From Channa striata (lineage: Eukaryota > Chordata > Actinopteri > Anabantiformes > Channidae): a stretch of DNA of 64,000 nucleotides. Numbering within the stretch: the stretch's first letter is position 1; every line of letters starts with the position of its first letter. Where the stretch lies: assembly GCA_033026295.1 (NCBI GenBank), contig CM065181.1, forward strand, positions 2,699,001-2,763,000, read 5' to 3'. The notes below the pieces were generated by a model. The model had not been told where the DNA came from. It ran no database searches and was given only the letters and a program-made list of their open reading frames with translations. This document shows positions 11,976 to 22,345 of the stretch, one piece after another. Made by a program: the position numbers and the translations under genes.

Positions 11976-14900
11976 AATTGAGGTCTGTTGGTCTTGCTCT
12001 ATAAATATGTATAGTTTTGAATGATTACAGTCAAACTCTGTCTTGATATCAATTTTTAAAAGTTGTAACTGTGTAAATTGATGCTTCTGTGGACGTATCT
12101 TGTGTGTAATAAGCACCCAAATAATACATAATAGAAAATGTGATTGATTTTGAAACACAGAAAATGTTGCTGACTGATCATGAAGTTTTGGTTTCTGTGG
12201 TGGTGTTATTTGCATGAATAGCTGGCCCAACATATTGTAGACGACAGTCAGTTTGATGCCTATTCCTATAGTTACTATTAGTGGCATGCAAAGCAACGCA
12301 ATATGTAATTAATGTCAACCCCTTACCATAACACCATAACAGTATCATGCTTATAGGGTCTTTGTAGAACCCTGTTTGGTTCCAATGTTCATGTCGCTGA
12401 TGGGAAAGTACTGTCAGAGATGTCTCCACAAACAGTAGCCACAGTAGAGTGAAAAGCAGCTTTAAACCATGTTCTTCAATTACAGACACACCCCAGACTT
12501 CTGGAGTACTTGGTTAGGAATCTTTTGAAGTCCACCCACCCGCTGAATATAAGTAAGTTCCTCCCGTATTCTCTGTGGGTTCTTGGAAAGTAGGTATTCA
12601 CCAAAAATAGATGTAAATTATGCAGCCTGAAGGAAACACTGAGACAGGAAACACAGCAGGAACATTGAAAATAACCATTGGAAAGTAGTTTCTATCATGG
12701 CTAATATTGTACCAAAGAAGGCTGTTATTTGCTCTGCCAGCAATATGGCCTTATGGTGATGATACAGGTCAGTAAGTTGGTCTGTTGGTCTCAGATGATG
12801 CTTTTGTTCATGCTGTAATCTTTCGTTTGGCACTGTACCATTAATATCCACGAGAGTCAGTGTTTCCATTTCCATTCAACTTGCTGTAAATATTCCTGGT
12901 TGCGCACATTTCTTTTTCCTCTCAACATTAAGGCTATAACATTATATTGCTGAATAAGAGTCTAAATTCATTGACAGATTGCCACGACATTTATTAGCTT
13001 CTTTGGAATTCATCTAGAGTTGTGTTAACGTCAATGAAATCTGTATGAAGTACAACCACCTTCAAAAAAACTAAATATCAATACAATCAAGTAGGCTATA
13101 AGCTTAGTAAATTCTAAATTTGTGAATTCATTTTAATATTGAGTTTTCATTTTTCTATTTTCGTTTGCATAAATTCCCCAAAAGTATGCAGAAGCATTAC
13201 CAGTACTTCTCGACTTCTCAGTCATTAAAATGTGTTTCTTTGGGGGATCAAAACGCTTCTTTGAAAGCACAGCCCAGAAATGCAAATCAGTTCTCTGGAC
13301 TCAGATAATAAAGGCAAATTTTATTGTGCTCTTAAGATTTCATTCATTCTCAATATTACAAACAAATTGTTTCAGCAGCTGCAAATTTTTTTCTGCATAG
13401 CTGCAAATTTGTAAACATTCACTTTGTACATTCACAAAATTGTGAGTGTAAAATCATTTCTTGCTGTGTTTGTCTATGGCTTATAAAGGTTGCATATTTT
13501 TTTACGAATTATTCACAAGCCTTCTAATTTTTGACTTCATCTATGCCGAGTAGTTATTCAGCTAACAGGAAAATGAACATTTACTCCTGTGTAGAGAGCT
13601 ACTTAAGCTCACAGCCTTTGTCTGGACTCCTCTGTCAGTCCTAATGGACTGTTGCTAGTGTGCCTTCACCTTTAAGGGCTGCTGGAATGGGAGCGCTCAG
13701 CACTGTGGCCTGTTATGTAAGTCTTTGGCCGTGGTGCTCAGAGCTGCGTGGCCCCTGTGCTATCCCACTGCCAGAAAGCACAGGAGGTTTCATTACCCCC
13801 TGTTTCAAAAGCCCATTTGGACTCTGAACGTTGTTTAGCGCCGCTCAGTAGTTAGTTCACTTTCTCCTTTCTCTCCTTTTTACACCAACCATTTATTATC
13901 CTTCCTGAATGTCTTCCTCTTGCAAACCATTTGTCTTGCTCTTCATCCGCTCTCCCTCCTTATGCTGACTCACTCCGCTCTCTGAAATTGTTATGCACTG
14001 AAATAGCTGACACTCTTTTGCCTGGTCTTATTGCACCACTTTGTTTTTATATCTGTTTCTCCTTTGAGACTGTGCCTAAAAAGACCTCCTCCCTCTGTTT
14101 ATTTTTTCCATTGGTTTTATAGAGCTGCTGTTGTTTGTTTATTATGAAGCTAGATCTGCCCTGCTTATAATGGCAGACGGTTTTTGAACTAATTGCAGAA
14201 ATATAAGCCAAAATTGCAGCTTGATTGAGATTACACTTTTAGATATGAGGCGTGAGTAAAATAACGAGCCCCTCTCCTAAAAACTGAGTTTCTACCCCAC
14301 TAAATTGCAAATACATTTTTAGAGAAAAAATTAAAATGGTTGAAAAAATGAAAAAAAAAACATTTTTGCTCAAATTAATGACAAAAGAAGTGCCAGCATG
14401 TAACACTATTCAACACACATAAAGGTTAGTTTTTTAATTTCCAAAAATTTGAAACTTACAGTACTTAATTTGGTACAATGTTAGTTTTTGCAAAACGCCA
14501 TATCAACAACATTAATAGCAGTACTTTTACCAGATTAAGAATGAACATGTGTGCATGTTTATTTTACAGGTTTCTGCAAACATAGGTAAACACAGGCCTG
14601 AGAAACTATTTGTGTCCATGTTTTCTAATTTGTCTTGAGGCGGTTCTGAAGCAGCTAACACTTCTATCATATATGCCACTTTAGAATCTGCTAGTGAGAC
14701 AGGTTACATCAGCAAATTATTAACATCTTGTGGGGTGATTGAAACATCCACGGACTTCAGCAGTTTTACTGTGGGAAGTATGTTCCTGCGAGGTGACCCT
14801 CTCACTGTGGTAAATTCCTATGATTGCAGAATTGAGGAGGGTCTAATGAAGGTAGTGTAGATAGAAAGAAATTGGATTATGCCTTAAATGAAGTTGCCAG

Positions 14901-16300
14901 CAGTTGAAGGCTGATGCAGTCCTAATTACCTCCCTTCTATAAATCTGTCAAACTTAGGAAACGTCATTGTAGATAAACTATGCAGTATGCAACTATACTG
15001 TACTACTCATTTGCTGTAATGATTAATGTTTTCTAAAAAACTGACTTTTACGCTAATTTTCCTCATGTTTAGGACATTGTATTTCCTCCCCTCTTTGGCA
15101 TACTTAAAGGACTTTTTCATTCTGATCAGCTTCACTTGCTGCAGGAAGAATGACTTGAGTTACTTTATGCTTTCATGTCTTAATTACTTCAGAGACCCAA
15201 GAGAAATCTCAAGTGTACTGTCTTCAAATTCTGAATATACCAATCTCTTATGTAAAAGGCATGTTTGCACTGGATGTAATACATAGTATTTACCTGTTAT
15301 ACATAATGCACCTGCATTAGAAACAATGTTGATAGATAAGTATATCATATGTCTTGCAGTGTTGTAATTGTAGGTCGGTTATGATGTGGACGACCTCGTT
15401 GTTCATGTCTTGATGAATACTGTCTGGAAGCTCCTAAGCTAACTGTTAGCCTTCAGTTCTTAAATAGCTCATTTGTATTTTTTCAATATTTGCCTAAATA
15501 CACTTAAGTTGGTAAGATAAGTGTTCTTTTTTAAAACGAAAAAGGCACAAATCTTTCTTTTCTTTTTTTAGAATGTATAACTAAATAATTTAAAGAAATG
15601 TGTCATCGGGTTACAGGAGTGGTGAAATTGAACATGCTGACACCGTGAGAACGTTCACCATAGGTCTTAGTCATGCTCATGGTCCCAGTTGTACAATAAA
15701 TGACTGCCAGTCAACATGCATCATAAACATAAAAATATGAATTTATCTCCACACAATGAGGCACATGGAAATGATTAGGTTACCTTTGAGGATATGGATA
15801 CGACAAGCAGATTGTAAGAGTTGAAATTGTCTAGTCTTTCCAATACAATAACTGCATTGATTTGATTAACTTGCCAGTTTATTGTACGTGTTTCTCTATA
15901 TGATATTTGCTAATGAATAATGAAATATCACCATAAAATATCATGCATTATGTCTTGGAGTGTAGCTTTTCTCACATCACACTAATGCAGTTCCTCAAAA
16001 AGGTAAATACGTGTCTTTATGGTCAGAAATTAGTTGGATTGACATTGTTACTGCAGACACCACACAGGTGTTTTCGTTCCTTTTTTGTCATTTTCATGCC
16101 TGTACAGTAGTGTTGATCATGAAAGGCATTATTAGACTTCAGATTGACACTGTGTGAAATTAAATCTAACAGTGAAAAATAAAACAGTTGAGTGAAATAA
16201 CTGTCATTTTGTATTTCTCTTAATCAGTTAATTTTATACATACATATAAATAAACGGAGTAGAGAGGATAAAGAGAGTTACTGCATGAAGCAATACTGAA
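11976..16300. other. Unique non-coding DNA
   Basis: No gene or known repeat was recognised. Open frames of up to 137 codons on the minus strand near 11883-12489 partly overlap the LINE tail and lack any motif, so they are treated as chance. The stretch around 13600-13830 is somewhat more GC-rich but shows no coding signal. Confidence 0.5.
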
Positions 16301-16309
16301 TGGAACGCA

Positions 16310-17850
16310 GAGACTCAGGAGCCACTGTCTGGTCCAAGTCACCATCATCTTCTCCTTTCCCTATTCTTCTTCTTATTTTTGTCCTTCTTCAGAAGTGATG
16401 AAAAACATATTGGTATACAAATGAATATGAAGTAGTCATATTGTCTACTCGGGTCTGTTCCACGTATATACCCACCTGATGCCAACTCCATTCTTGTCCA
16501 GTTTGGTATTAGTGATTATTAGAAATGTATTTGTCCCTTTGAAAAGATGTTCCAGCTGCATTTTCTGGTGCTTTTTCGTGTCTTCTAAGAGATGGTGCAG
16601 TGTTGGGTCTTTTTGTTCTCATCCAGCGTCCAATCGTCTGCTGAAACTGGCTGGATCTTTGTCCTCTGTTGTCTTTTCAAACACCTGCTCCAGAGTTACT
16701 GCTTCCTCTTGCTGGTGTCTTTTCCTTACTGTTTACTTGTCTCTCTTTCTGTGTCACAATCCTTCTCCTCACTGCAGAAGCTCATCCTGGGAGGAAGGAT
16801 TTCATATTAGCAATAACTTATTAAGCCAAATTCTTCTGTGCTGCTCTTTCTTTGTCTCCTGGCAGCTGGCGTGAGCAGTGGTGCTCGATAATGCTCCATC
16901 CACTGAGGCTTTGGGAGTCACTGATAGGACAGAGTTGACCTCATTAAGAACCTCAGTTGTCATAGCGTCTGTAAAATCAGGTGAAATCACAAATAATCAT
17001 CATCTGATTGTCTGATTATAGGCACTTTCTTTGGATGTTGTCATTGAAAATCTTTCTGAGGTGCTCAGGGGATCATCGTTAAACATATGATGAAACGATT
17101 CACCCCAATCCATCACAAGTGAATGTAGAAAACCCACGCTAAAACATCCCTCTACTATAGAAAACATTTTGGAAGAATATAGGGTAAATTTCTGATGTTC
17201 TTTTCCTCTTATGAGAGTCCTGGAGGCAAATATCTTTCAATGACACGGTCTTTGTCCCCATCTGTAGTTCTGACTTTAAGAGGCTCAGTACATAGTTTCA
17301 GTAGATAAAAGAGATGATTGACTCTTACCTCTACGTTTTCTTCATTTTCTGGATTATTGTTTTTCTGGCATTGTTACCTCCAAGATGACTGAGGTGCTGC
17401 ATGTGGGCTGGTGGAGAGGCTGGAGGTTGGTTCTGCCTAAGAGACAAGGATGTCTTTTTCCAGTATATATGGATGGATAAGGCTTTCACAGCTCTCAGTT
17501 TTTACACTATCTACCAAGTGCTTATAGGTTGACAATTCACCTTCTGAGGCCACGGAAATGTTACTGGAAGTTGTCTCCAATATATTTTATATATCAAAAA
17601 AGCCATCTTATTCAGATGGCTTTTTTGCTTCTCCTTCTCCTACTGCTCTTCTTTTATACACATTGTAGGTTGTTGTACATGGACTTGCCAGTTCATTTCT
17701 TAGTTTTCCTGGCAGATTTAGTGGAAAGTGGTGAAGTGGCTGCTGCCTCAAAGGTCTGCACTGTCCTTACAGCCCTGTCAATCACCTAGACGATGAGGTC
17801 TTTGACTGCCTTAGTCATTTCTACAGTGTAGGGGGGAGAGGGGGCAGCAG
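16310..17850 (-). pseudogene. Gene-like remnant of unknown family, broken
   Basis: On the minus strand, several short blocks have protein-like composition but are separated by stops and frameshifts. The clearest is 16968-16802. It follows a splice-acceptor-like TTTCACCTGATTTTACAG and encodes a segment with DAMTTEVLNEVNSVLSV near its start, ending at a stop after about 55 codons. Around 17715-17840 an upstream block includes VEMTKAVKDLIV and TFEAAATSPLSTKSARK. The far downstream end (about 16320-16390) is an acidic, lysine-rich, repetitive stretch. Order and orientation are consistent among blocks. I do not recognise the family. It could be a degenerate retrocopy or transposon-borne gene, and chance is not excluded. 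Confidence 0.3.
17596..17626. repeat. Perfect 13-bp hairpin
   Basis: AAAAAAGCCATCT (17596-17608) pairs exactly with AGATGGCTTTTTT (17614-17626) around a TATTC loop. It looks like an intrinsic terminator, but that reading does not apply in a vertebrate genome. It lies inside the gene-like remnant at 16310-17850. An A-rich and T-rich paired end can arise by template-switch mutation. Confidence 0.85.
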
Positions 17851-19252
17851 TAGCTGGTCTATGATCGTGGAACATGGCTGGAGAGGTGTATATTCAGGAA
17901 GTTATCTACTCATTGCATCAGTTAGGGTTGAATAATTCTTTTCCAGATGACACATTATTATCCAGTGGAAGGCTCTTACCTGTTTGCTTAGTTAAATTCA
18001 GCGGGTATTGGAGATATTACAAATATTTAGAGCGTGTGACTTTTTTTGAGTGGGCAGTGTAACACAACAGGAAGATAACATTTACATTTTGTGTTAGTTT
18101 TATTAGTTAGTTAGTTTGTTAGTCATTTTAGTTAAAGATGACCACTATGATGAAAAAAATAATCTACTGAGCAATAAGATAATGTTTCAGCTGTAAACCT
18201 CTCTAACATATACATTTGTTTCACACTGGCAAATCATAGTATGCATAAAAGATAATGATTGAACGTCAAACTATTTTCTTCTGACTAAGTTATGCATAGA
18301 CATCAACTAAAGGATGGTTTTTTAGGTCAGCACAGTATAGTTAGCAAAACTACTGTATAACAGACTGGTTACTGTATAACTGAGTAATGATCTGAGCTGA
18401 CCTTTTCATTTACAGCACAGTCACAAAGTTAGGCTAATTCATATGCGTAGCTTTGAAATGAAGTTTCTGCGAAAGCTTGCCGCAATCTGACAGACATAAC
18501 ATAACCAGATTCAATCAATAGGTTTGTGAGAGCTATTATTCATCCACTCCTCAGATCTTTTCAAACTGTGTATGTTAGGGGCTGCTGCTTGCAGGAGGTA
18601 CTGCTGGTATTTCTCTTTGTTGTTCTTTGTCTCTGCATGTTGCATGCACTGCGATGTCCTGTTCCCTCAGTAAGTTATGCTGAGTGTTATATACTGGACC
18701 ACCATGTAAAAATTACAGGCCTCACAGACTTTTGGGACATGCAGTTATTAGCAGAGACAGGAAACCGACAGAACTCTTCAGAATACTAACCAACCATCTT
18801 GCATAATAAGTCAATTAATTTCCATTGTTTTTTATTTTATATAAGTTACTTTTAAGCCTGTTAAGCCTTGTTTCATTAGGTTTTTTCATTTTATTTTCCA
18901 GCCTTTCCAGCTTACAAAAGTGTTTAAAAACCTGTGCTGCAGCAGTGAAACACAGCTTTTGGAGGCAATTAAGACATCAGATTACTGTACTTTGCATTAA
19001 AAAATCATAAACCTTCATGTAATTGTGTAAATGTACATGTATTGTTAAGATTCAGTGTGAACCCTTTAAGGATCTTAATTTGTCTAATGTCCCACAAAAT
19101 GTCTGTAAAACCTGTTTAAAAATGAATAACATTTTTTACTTTTTCAATATTCCAATATTCTGTCCATTTATCCATGTGTATAGTGTATAAACAAAACTAG
19201 CATCTATCAAACATCTACTCAAATATAAATCAATCAATCCTTAATATTATAT
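17851..19252. other. Non-coding, nothing recognised
   Basis: Unique AT-rich DNA. Open frames of 60-90 codons show no family motif. Confidence 0.5.
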
Positions 19253-19335
19253 TGTGGATGTTCTCCCATGCATGTGGGGTTTCCTCTGGGTACTCCAGTT
19301 TCCTACTACCGTCCAAACACAGCATGTAAATTCCT
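19253..19335 (-). repeat. Fragment of dispersed teleost repeat
   Basis: Read on the minus strand, the order is 'AGTCTTTGGACTG'-like, then 'GGAAACTGGAGTACCCAGAG', then 'GAAACCCCACATGCATGGGA'. This matches the interior of the repeat at 60117-60405, which has ACTGTGGGAGTACCCAGAGG and GAAACCCACAAAACATCGAC. The two are therefore diverged copies of one family in opposite orientations. The family is very common in fish. I believe its source is a non-LTR element tail but cannot confirm this. Confidence 0.6.
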
Positions 19336-19362
19336 CAGCTCGTTCCTGTTTTTTTTTTTCAG

Positions 19363-19527
19363 TTTAGAAACATTGCCAAGTTTAGGGCTATTGTATCCCA
19401 AACAGAAACGGAGATGATTATATATGCTTTTATTTCATCCCGTCTTGACTATTGCAATTCCGTTTTCACCTCTCTGAGCAGTACATCTTTTGACTTGCCA
19501 GTTTTTCAAAGGTCCCCTTTCGACTGA
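19363..19527 (+). mobile_element. LINE reverse-transcriptase fragment
   Basis: An open frame of 54 codons begins FRNIAKFRAIVSQTETEM and continues IIYAFISSRLDYCNSVFTS, ending at TGA (19525-19527). This matches the post-catalytic part of L2/Rex1-clade reverse transcriptases ('LRNIAKLRP...LIHAFISSRLDYCNSL'). It keeps its frame far better than the two other LINE copies in the window, yet lacks both the catalytic core upstream and the rest of the C-terminus. Sequence after 19528 is no longer recognisable. It lies right beside another repeat fragment, suggesting a composite or nested insertion. Confidence 0.72.
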
Positions 19528-19766
19528 ATACTGAATATTTTTCTACATGCTCAGAACACTCCCCTAAAATATTTGTTAAACTGAGTCGATTAAAGGCTTA
19601 GGCACGCCGTACAAAAATGCTTGAAAGAATACTGAAACTAATTGAGACACAACAGTAGCCCTCACTGCTGAAATCGTAACCCTGTCGGATCAGGCCCTAA
19701 GTCATTTTGTGCTTACAAACTTGTTGAGTAAGTAGGTGGATGAACGTCCAACACTGTGTTTGTATA

Positions 19767-19768
<2 letters not shown>

Positions 19769-19838
<70 letters not shown>

Positions 19839-19891
19839 TGTCTGTGTCTGTCTGTGTCTGTCTGTGTGTGTCTGTGTCTGTGTGTGTGTGT
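19769..19891. repeat. Compound (TG)n/(TCTG)n microsatellite
   Basis: A pure TG tract of 69 bp (19769-19837) is followed by a higher-order array of TCTG and TGTC units reverting to TG up to 19891. The open frames on both strands here (poly Cys-Val and poly Thr-His) are artefacts of the repeat. Confidence 0.97.
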
Positions 19892-20359
19892 GGCTCCAAC
19901 CTGTAAGCTCTGGATTATGGTCAAGGTTTCACTGGTCATAGTTCGTCTTTAATTTGTCCACTTACAGCTAGCACAGCTGCATGAAAATTTGCCTGATGTG
20001 TGTTTTCATAGTGGCTTTCCTTCGTTTGAGCATTAGACAGACTTAGACATGCTTTAAAAGCTTATTGACCTTACCATTACACTTCCTCAACTTAACATGG
20101 ATAAAGTCAAAGGCTAAGAGTTCTGAGCAAGTCAACGGCTGCTTTGTTATGACTTTACATTGCTTTAATGGGTCAATCACTATCCTAGCTGACTGACAAG
20201 CTCTTAATAGCACATTTAAACAGTGTGAAATAAAATGCTGCAAAGTCACAACAGAGTATTAACTGCAGGTATTAAAATCAAAATGTCGTAAAGGAAATGC
20301 TTGTCAAATTGTTCAACAGTGCAGCTAATCCCAAAGGTGCTACTTATGGGTTAGTGGGC

Positions 20360-20450
20360 TAGAGGTTCATGAAGATGTTTCTCCTCTCATCTGAAAGGCT
20401 TCATTGGGTCTAACTCTGGGATGGGAGTCAACAGGATTCAAACTCAGGGG
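20360..20450. repeat. Probable dispersed repeat fragment
   Basis: The text GAAGATGTTTCTCCTCTCAT followed by CTGAAAGGCTTCATTGGGTC resembles a sequence found at the ends of an abundant teleost retroelement ('acgtttcgcctctcatccaagaggcttcttcag'). It is too short to assign to a family. Confidence 0.4.
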
Positions 20451-21400
20451 GGTTTTAAGTTGTTGATGCCTTTAAATGTGCAAGTCATTTGCCACTGAGC
20501 TGCACCTTTGGGATACCCATGACCCGGATGACTGAACGTCTCAATAGACAGTGCAGTCAAGCATACAAAGGAATTCCAACCATATTCAGAATTTATGTTT
20601 AGTGCCGGAAGTGAGCTGCCTTTAGTGGTGGAGTTTGCGTCCCAATACAGGAATGTGAAATGTGCTTCTCTTTGCTTGTACAATGAAATGAGAGCCGTTA
20701 TTCCAATTTGTATGAGTGATTGGGCCTCTTCTTTCATAGCGTCTCTTTTTAATGCGTGATTTTTACTCCTTCAAATGTAGACCTTCAATATGGACCAAGT
20801 CTTTTGCCTGAAAGCATGGTTGGATGAGTTGGGTGAGAAAGTTCATAGTTTGCCTTAGAAATTGTGGAGTAACATTGACCAGTCTAGAGGGATGCAAATG
20901 TGTGTTACATTCAACAGCATATGAGAAAATAGCAGGTCATGGTAAACTTCCGCCAACAAACTTGCTTGGCATCCACACATTGGTTGACTGCCCTCAGCCA
21001 CTTAGCTGCACTTTATTGGAAATTAATGGCCTGCAATGAGTTGATGTTGATTGTGTAAGTGTTAGCAATTCCCCTGGCCCAGAGTCAAGGGAAAATGGTG
21101 AATTACTGGATGCCGAAATGTGAACCGGCACTAATGGATGTAGAATGAGATAATCAAGAGGCTAACGACAACAGGAACATTTGTCAGCGAGAACAGCAGT
21201 GAAAAGCTTTATACTTAGCTGTAGACATCCAAAATGCATCCATTACTTTTTACTATAGCAAGGCCTTTTTCTGTGCTGACTTACATTTTTATGCTCCTTC
21301 AGGGCTTATGAATGTATCCCAACACAAAGAGCTTCTTCTAGAGCCACAGCTGTGCATAAGGCTTCAGCTGGACTCGCTGCCCTAGTTTGGCTGTATTTTG

Positions 21401-21433
21401 ACACACACCCACAGACACACACTCACACACACA
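21401..21433. repeat. Imperfect (CA)n tract
   Basis: Repeated ACACAC units are broken by CC, AG and TC interruptions. Confidence 0.8.
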
Positions 21434-22138
21434 GTCAGCAGCACAGAGAGCTCAAAGAGAAAGACAGAACACTCAGGGTACATGAGACACTGACGGCAAA
21501 ACAATACATGGCACCAGAAGCATGTCCACACTGACCAAATAAAAGAAACCCTGTTCATTCTGTTTGTCAGACGGTATATTGTTGCTTGTTGTGATGTGGC
21601 CCAGATCCCCAAACTGGGGACTGTGGCTAAAAGTAGAACTTTATATTGTACAGAGAGACTACTCAGTTAATGTATGTGCGGTTCTGTCAGCAAGATTTGC
21701 AGTGTCGGTTAGCTCTGGCCTGAGTGATTGTATTGGGTTCAGCCATATGCAGTCACTTCCAGAACAATGTGGGTAGGAGAAAAAAAGAATTGTCTTAGCG
21801 TTTAATATAACGTTTGTTTGGCTAGTTCTAACTCATTCCAAAGCCCAATGAAAAGGCATGAACAGCCTCTGTCAAGAACCCGAAGAATGTTTTTGGAGAG
21901 GCAACTCTTTGTGTTGGTGTGAAAGTTTTTCCACTATTAACCCTTAATGTTCTTATGTCAAAGTTATTATCAAATTCTTGGTACGGGACACACCAGATCA
22001 ATCAGTGAGAACCTGGTGGTTATGGTCACAGTTTGGATCAAGTTGTCTTATACCTACATAGACTTTGACATCAAGGTAGTATATCTGGACATAGAACCGT
22101 GTTGGCATTGAAGTGTGACCCATTGTTTTATTATTCTT

Positions 22139-22345
22139 AAAGGTCCAGTGTCCAAGATTTACAGGGCTCTAGGAGCAGCAATGAAATCTAGTCAGCATAC
22201 CTATGTTTTCCGTAGTATGTAATCACCTGAAAAAATAGATAGAAAAGTTGTGTTTTTGTTTTGGAACTTTCTAGAGAGGCCGCCATGTTGTGCTGACATT
22301 AGCCTAGAACAGATCAAACACTGGCTCTAAAGAAGACATTTTGCT
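22139..22345 (+). mobile_element. Non-autonomous element fragment (AAGGTCCAGTGT family)
   Basis: It begins AAAGGTCCAGTGTCCAAGAT and contains 'CTATGTTTTCCGTAGTATGT AATCACCTGA', 'GAGAGGCCGCCATGTTGTGC' and 'AAACACTGGCTCTAAAGAAG' in the order I recall for a common percomorph MITE. The expected terminal end (a sequence like 'CACACTGGACCTTTAA') is not found nearby, so this copy is probably truncated on the right. There is no coding content. Confidence 0.5.

Larger units (their letters stand above)
19892..22138. other. Non-coding; one short repeat and a CA-rich patch
   Basis: No gene is supported. It contains the repeat fragment at 20360-20450, a unique block at 21030-21330 discussed as a possible conserved element, and a broken CA tract at 21401-21433. 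Confidence 0.5.

Noticed and set aside
11883..12489. Minus-strand ORFs of 137 and 103 codons
   Set aside because: The first runs antisense through a LINE tail, and neither has a recognisable domain.
17596..17626. Rho-independent terminator reading of the hairpin
   Set aside because: The genome context is vertebrate nuclear, so a bacterial terminator does not apply.
19697..19952. Open frames of poly Cys-Val and Thr-His on both strands
   Set aside because: They are translations of the TG microsatellite.
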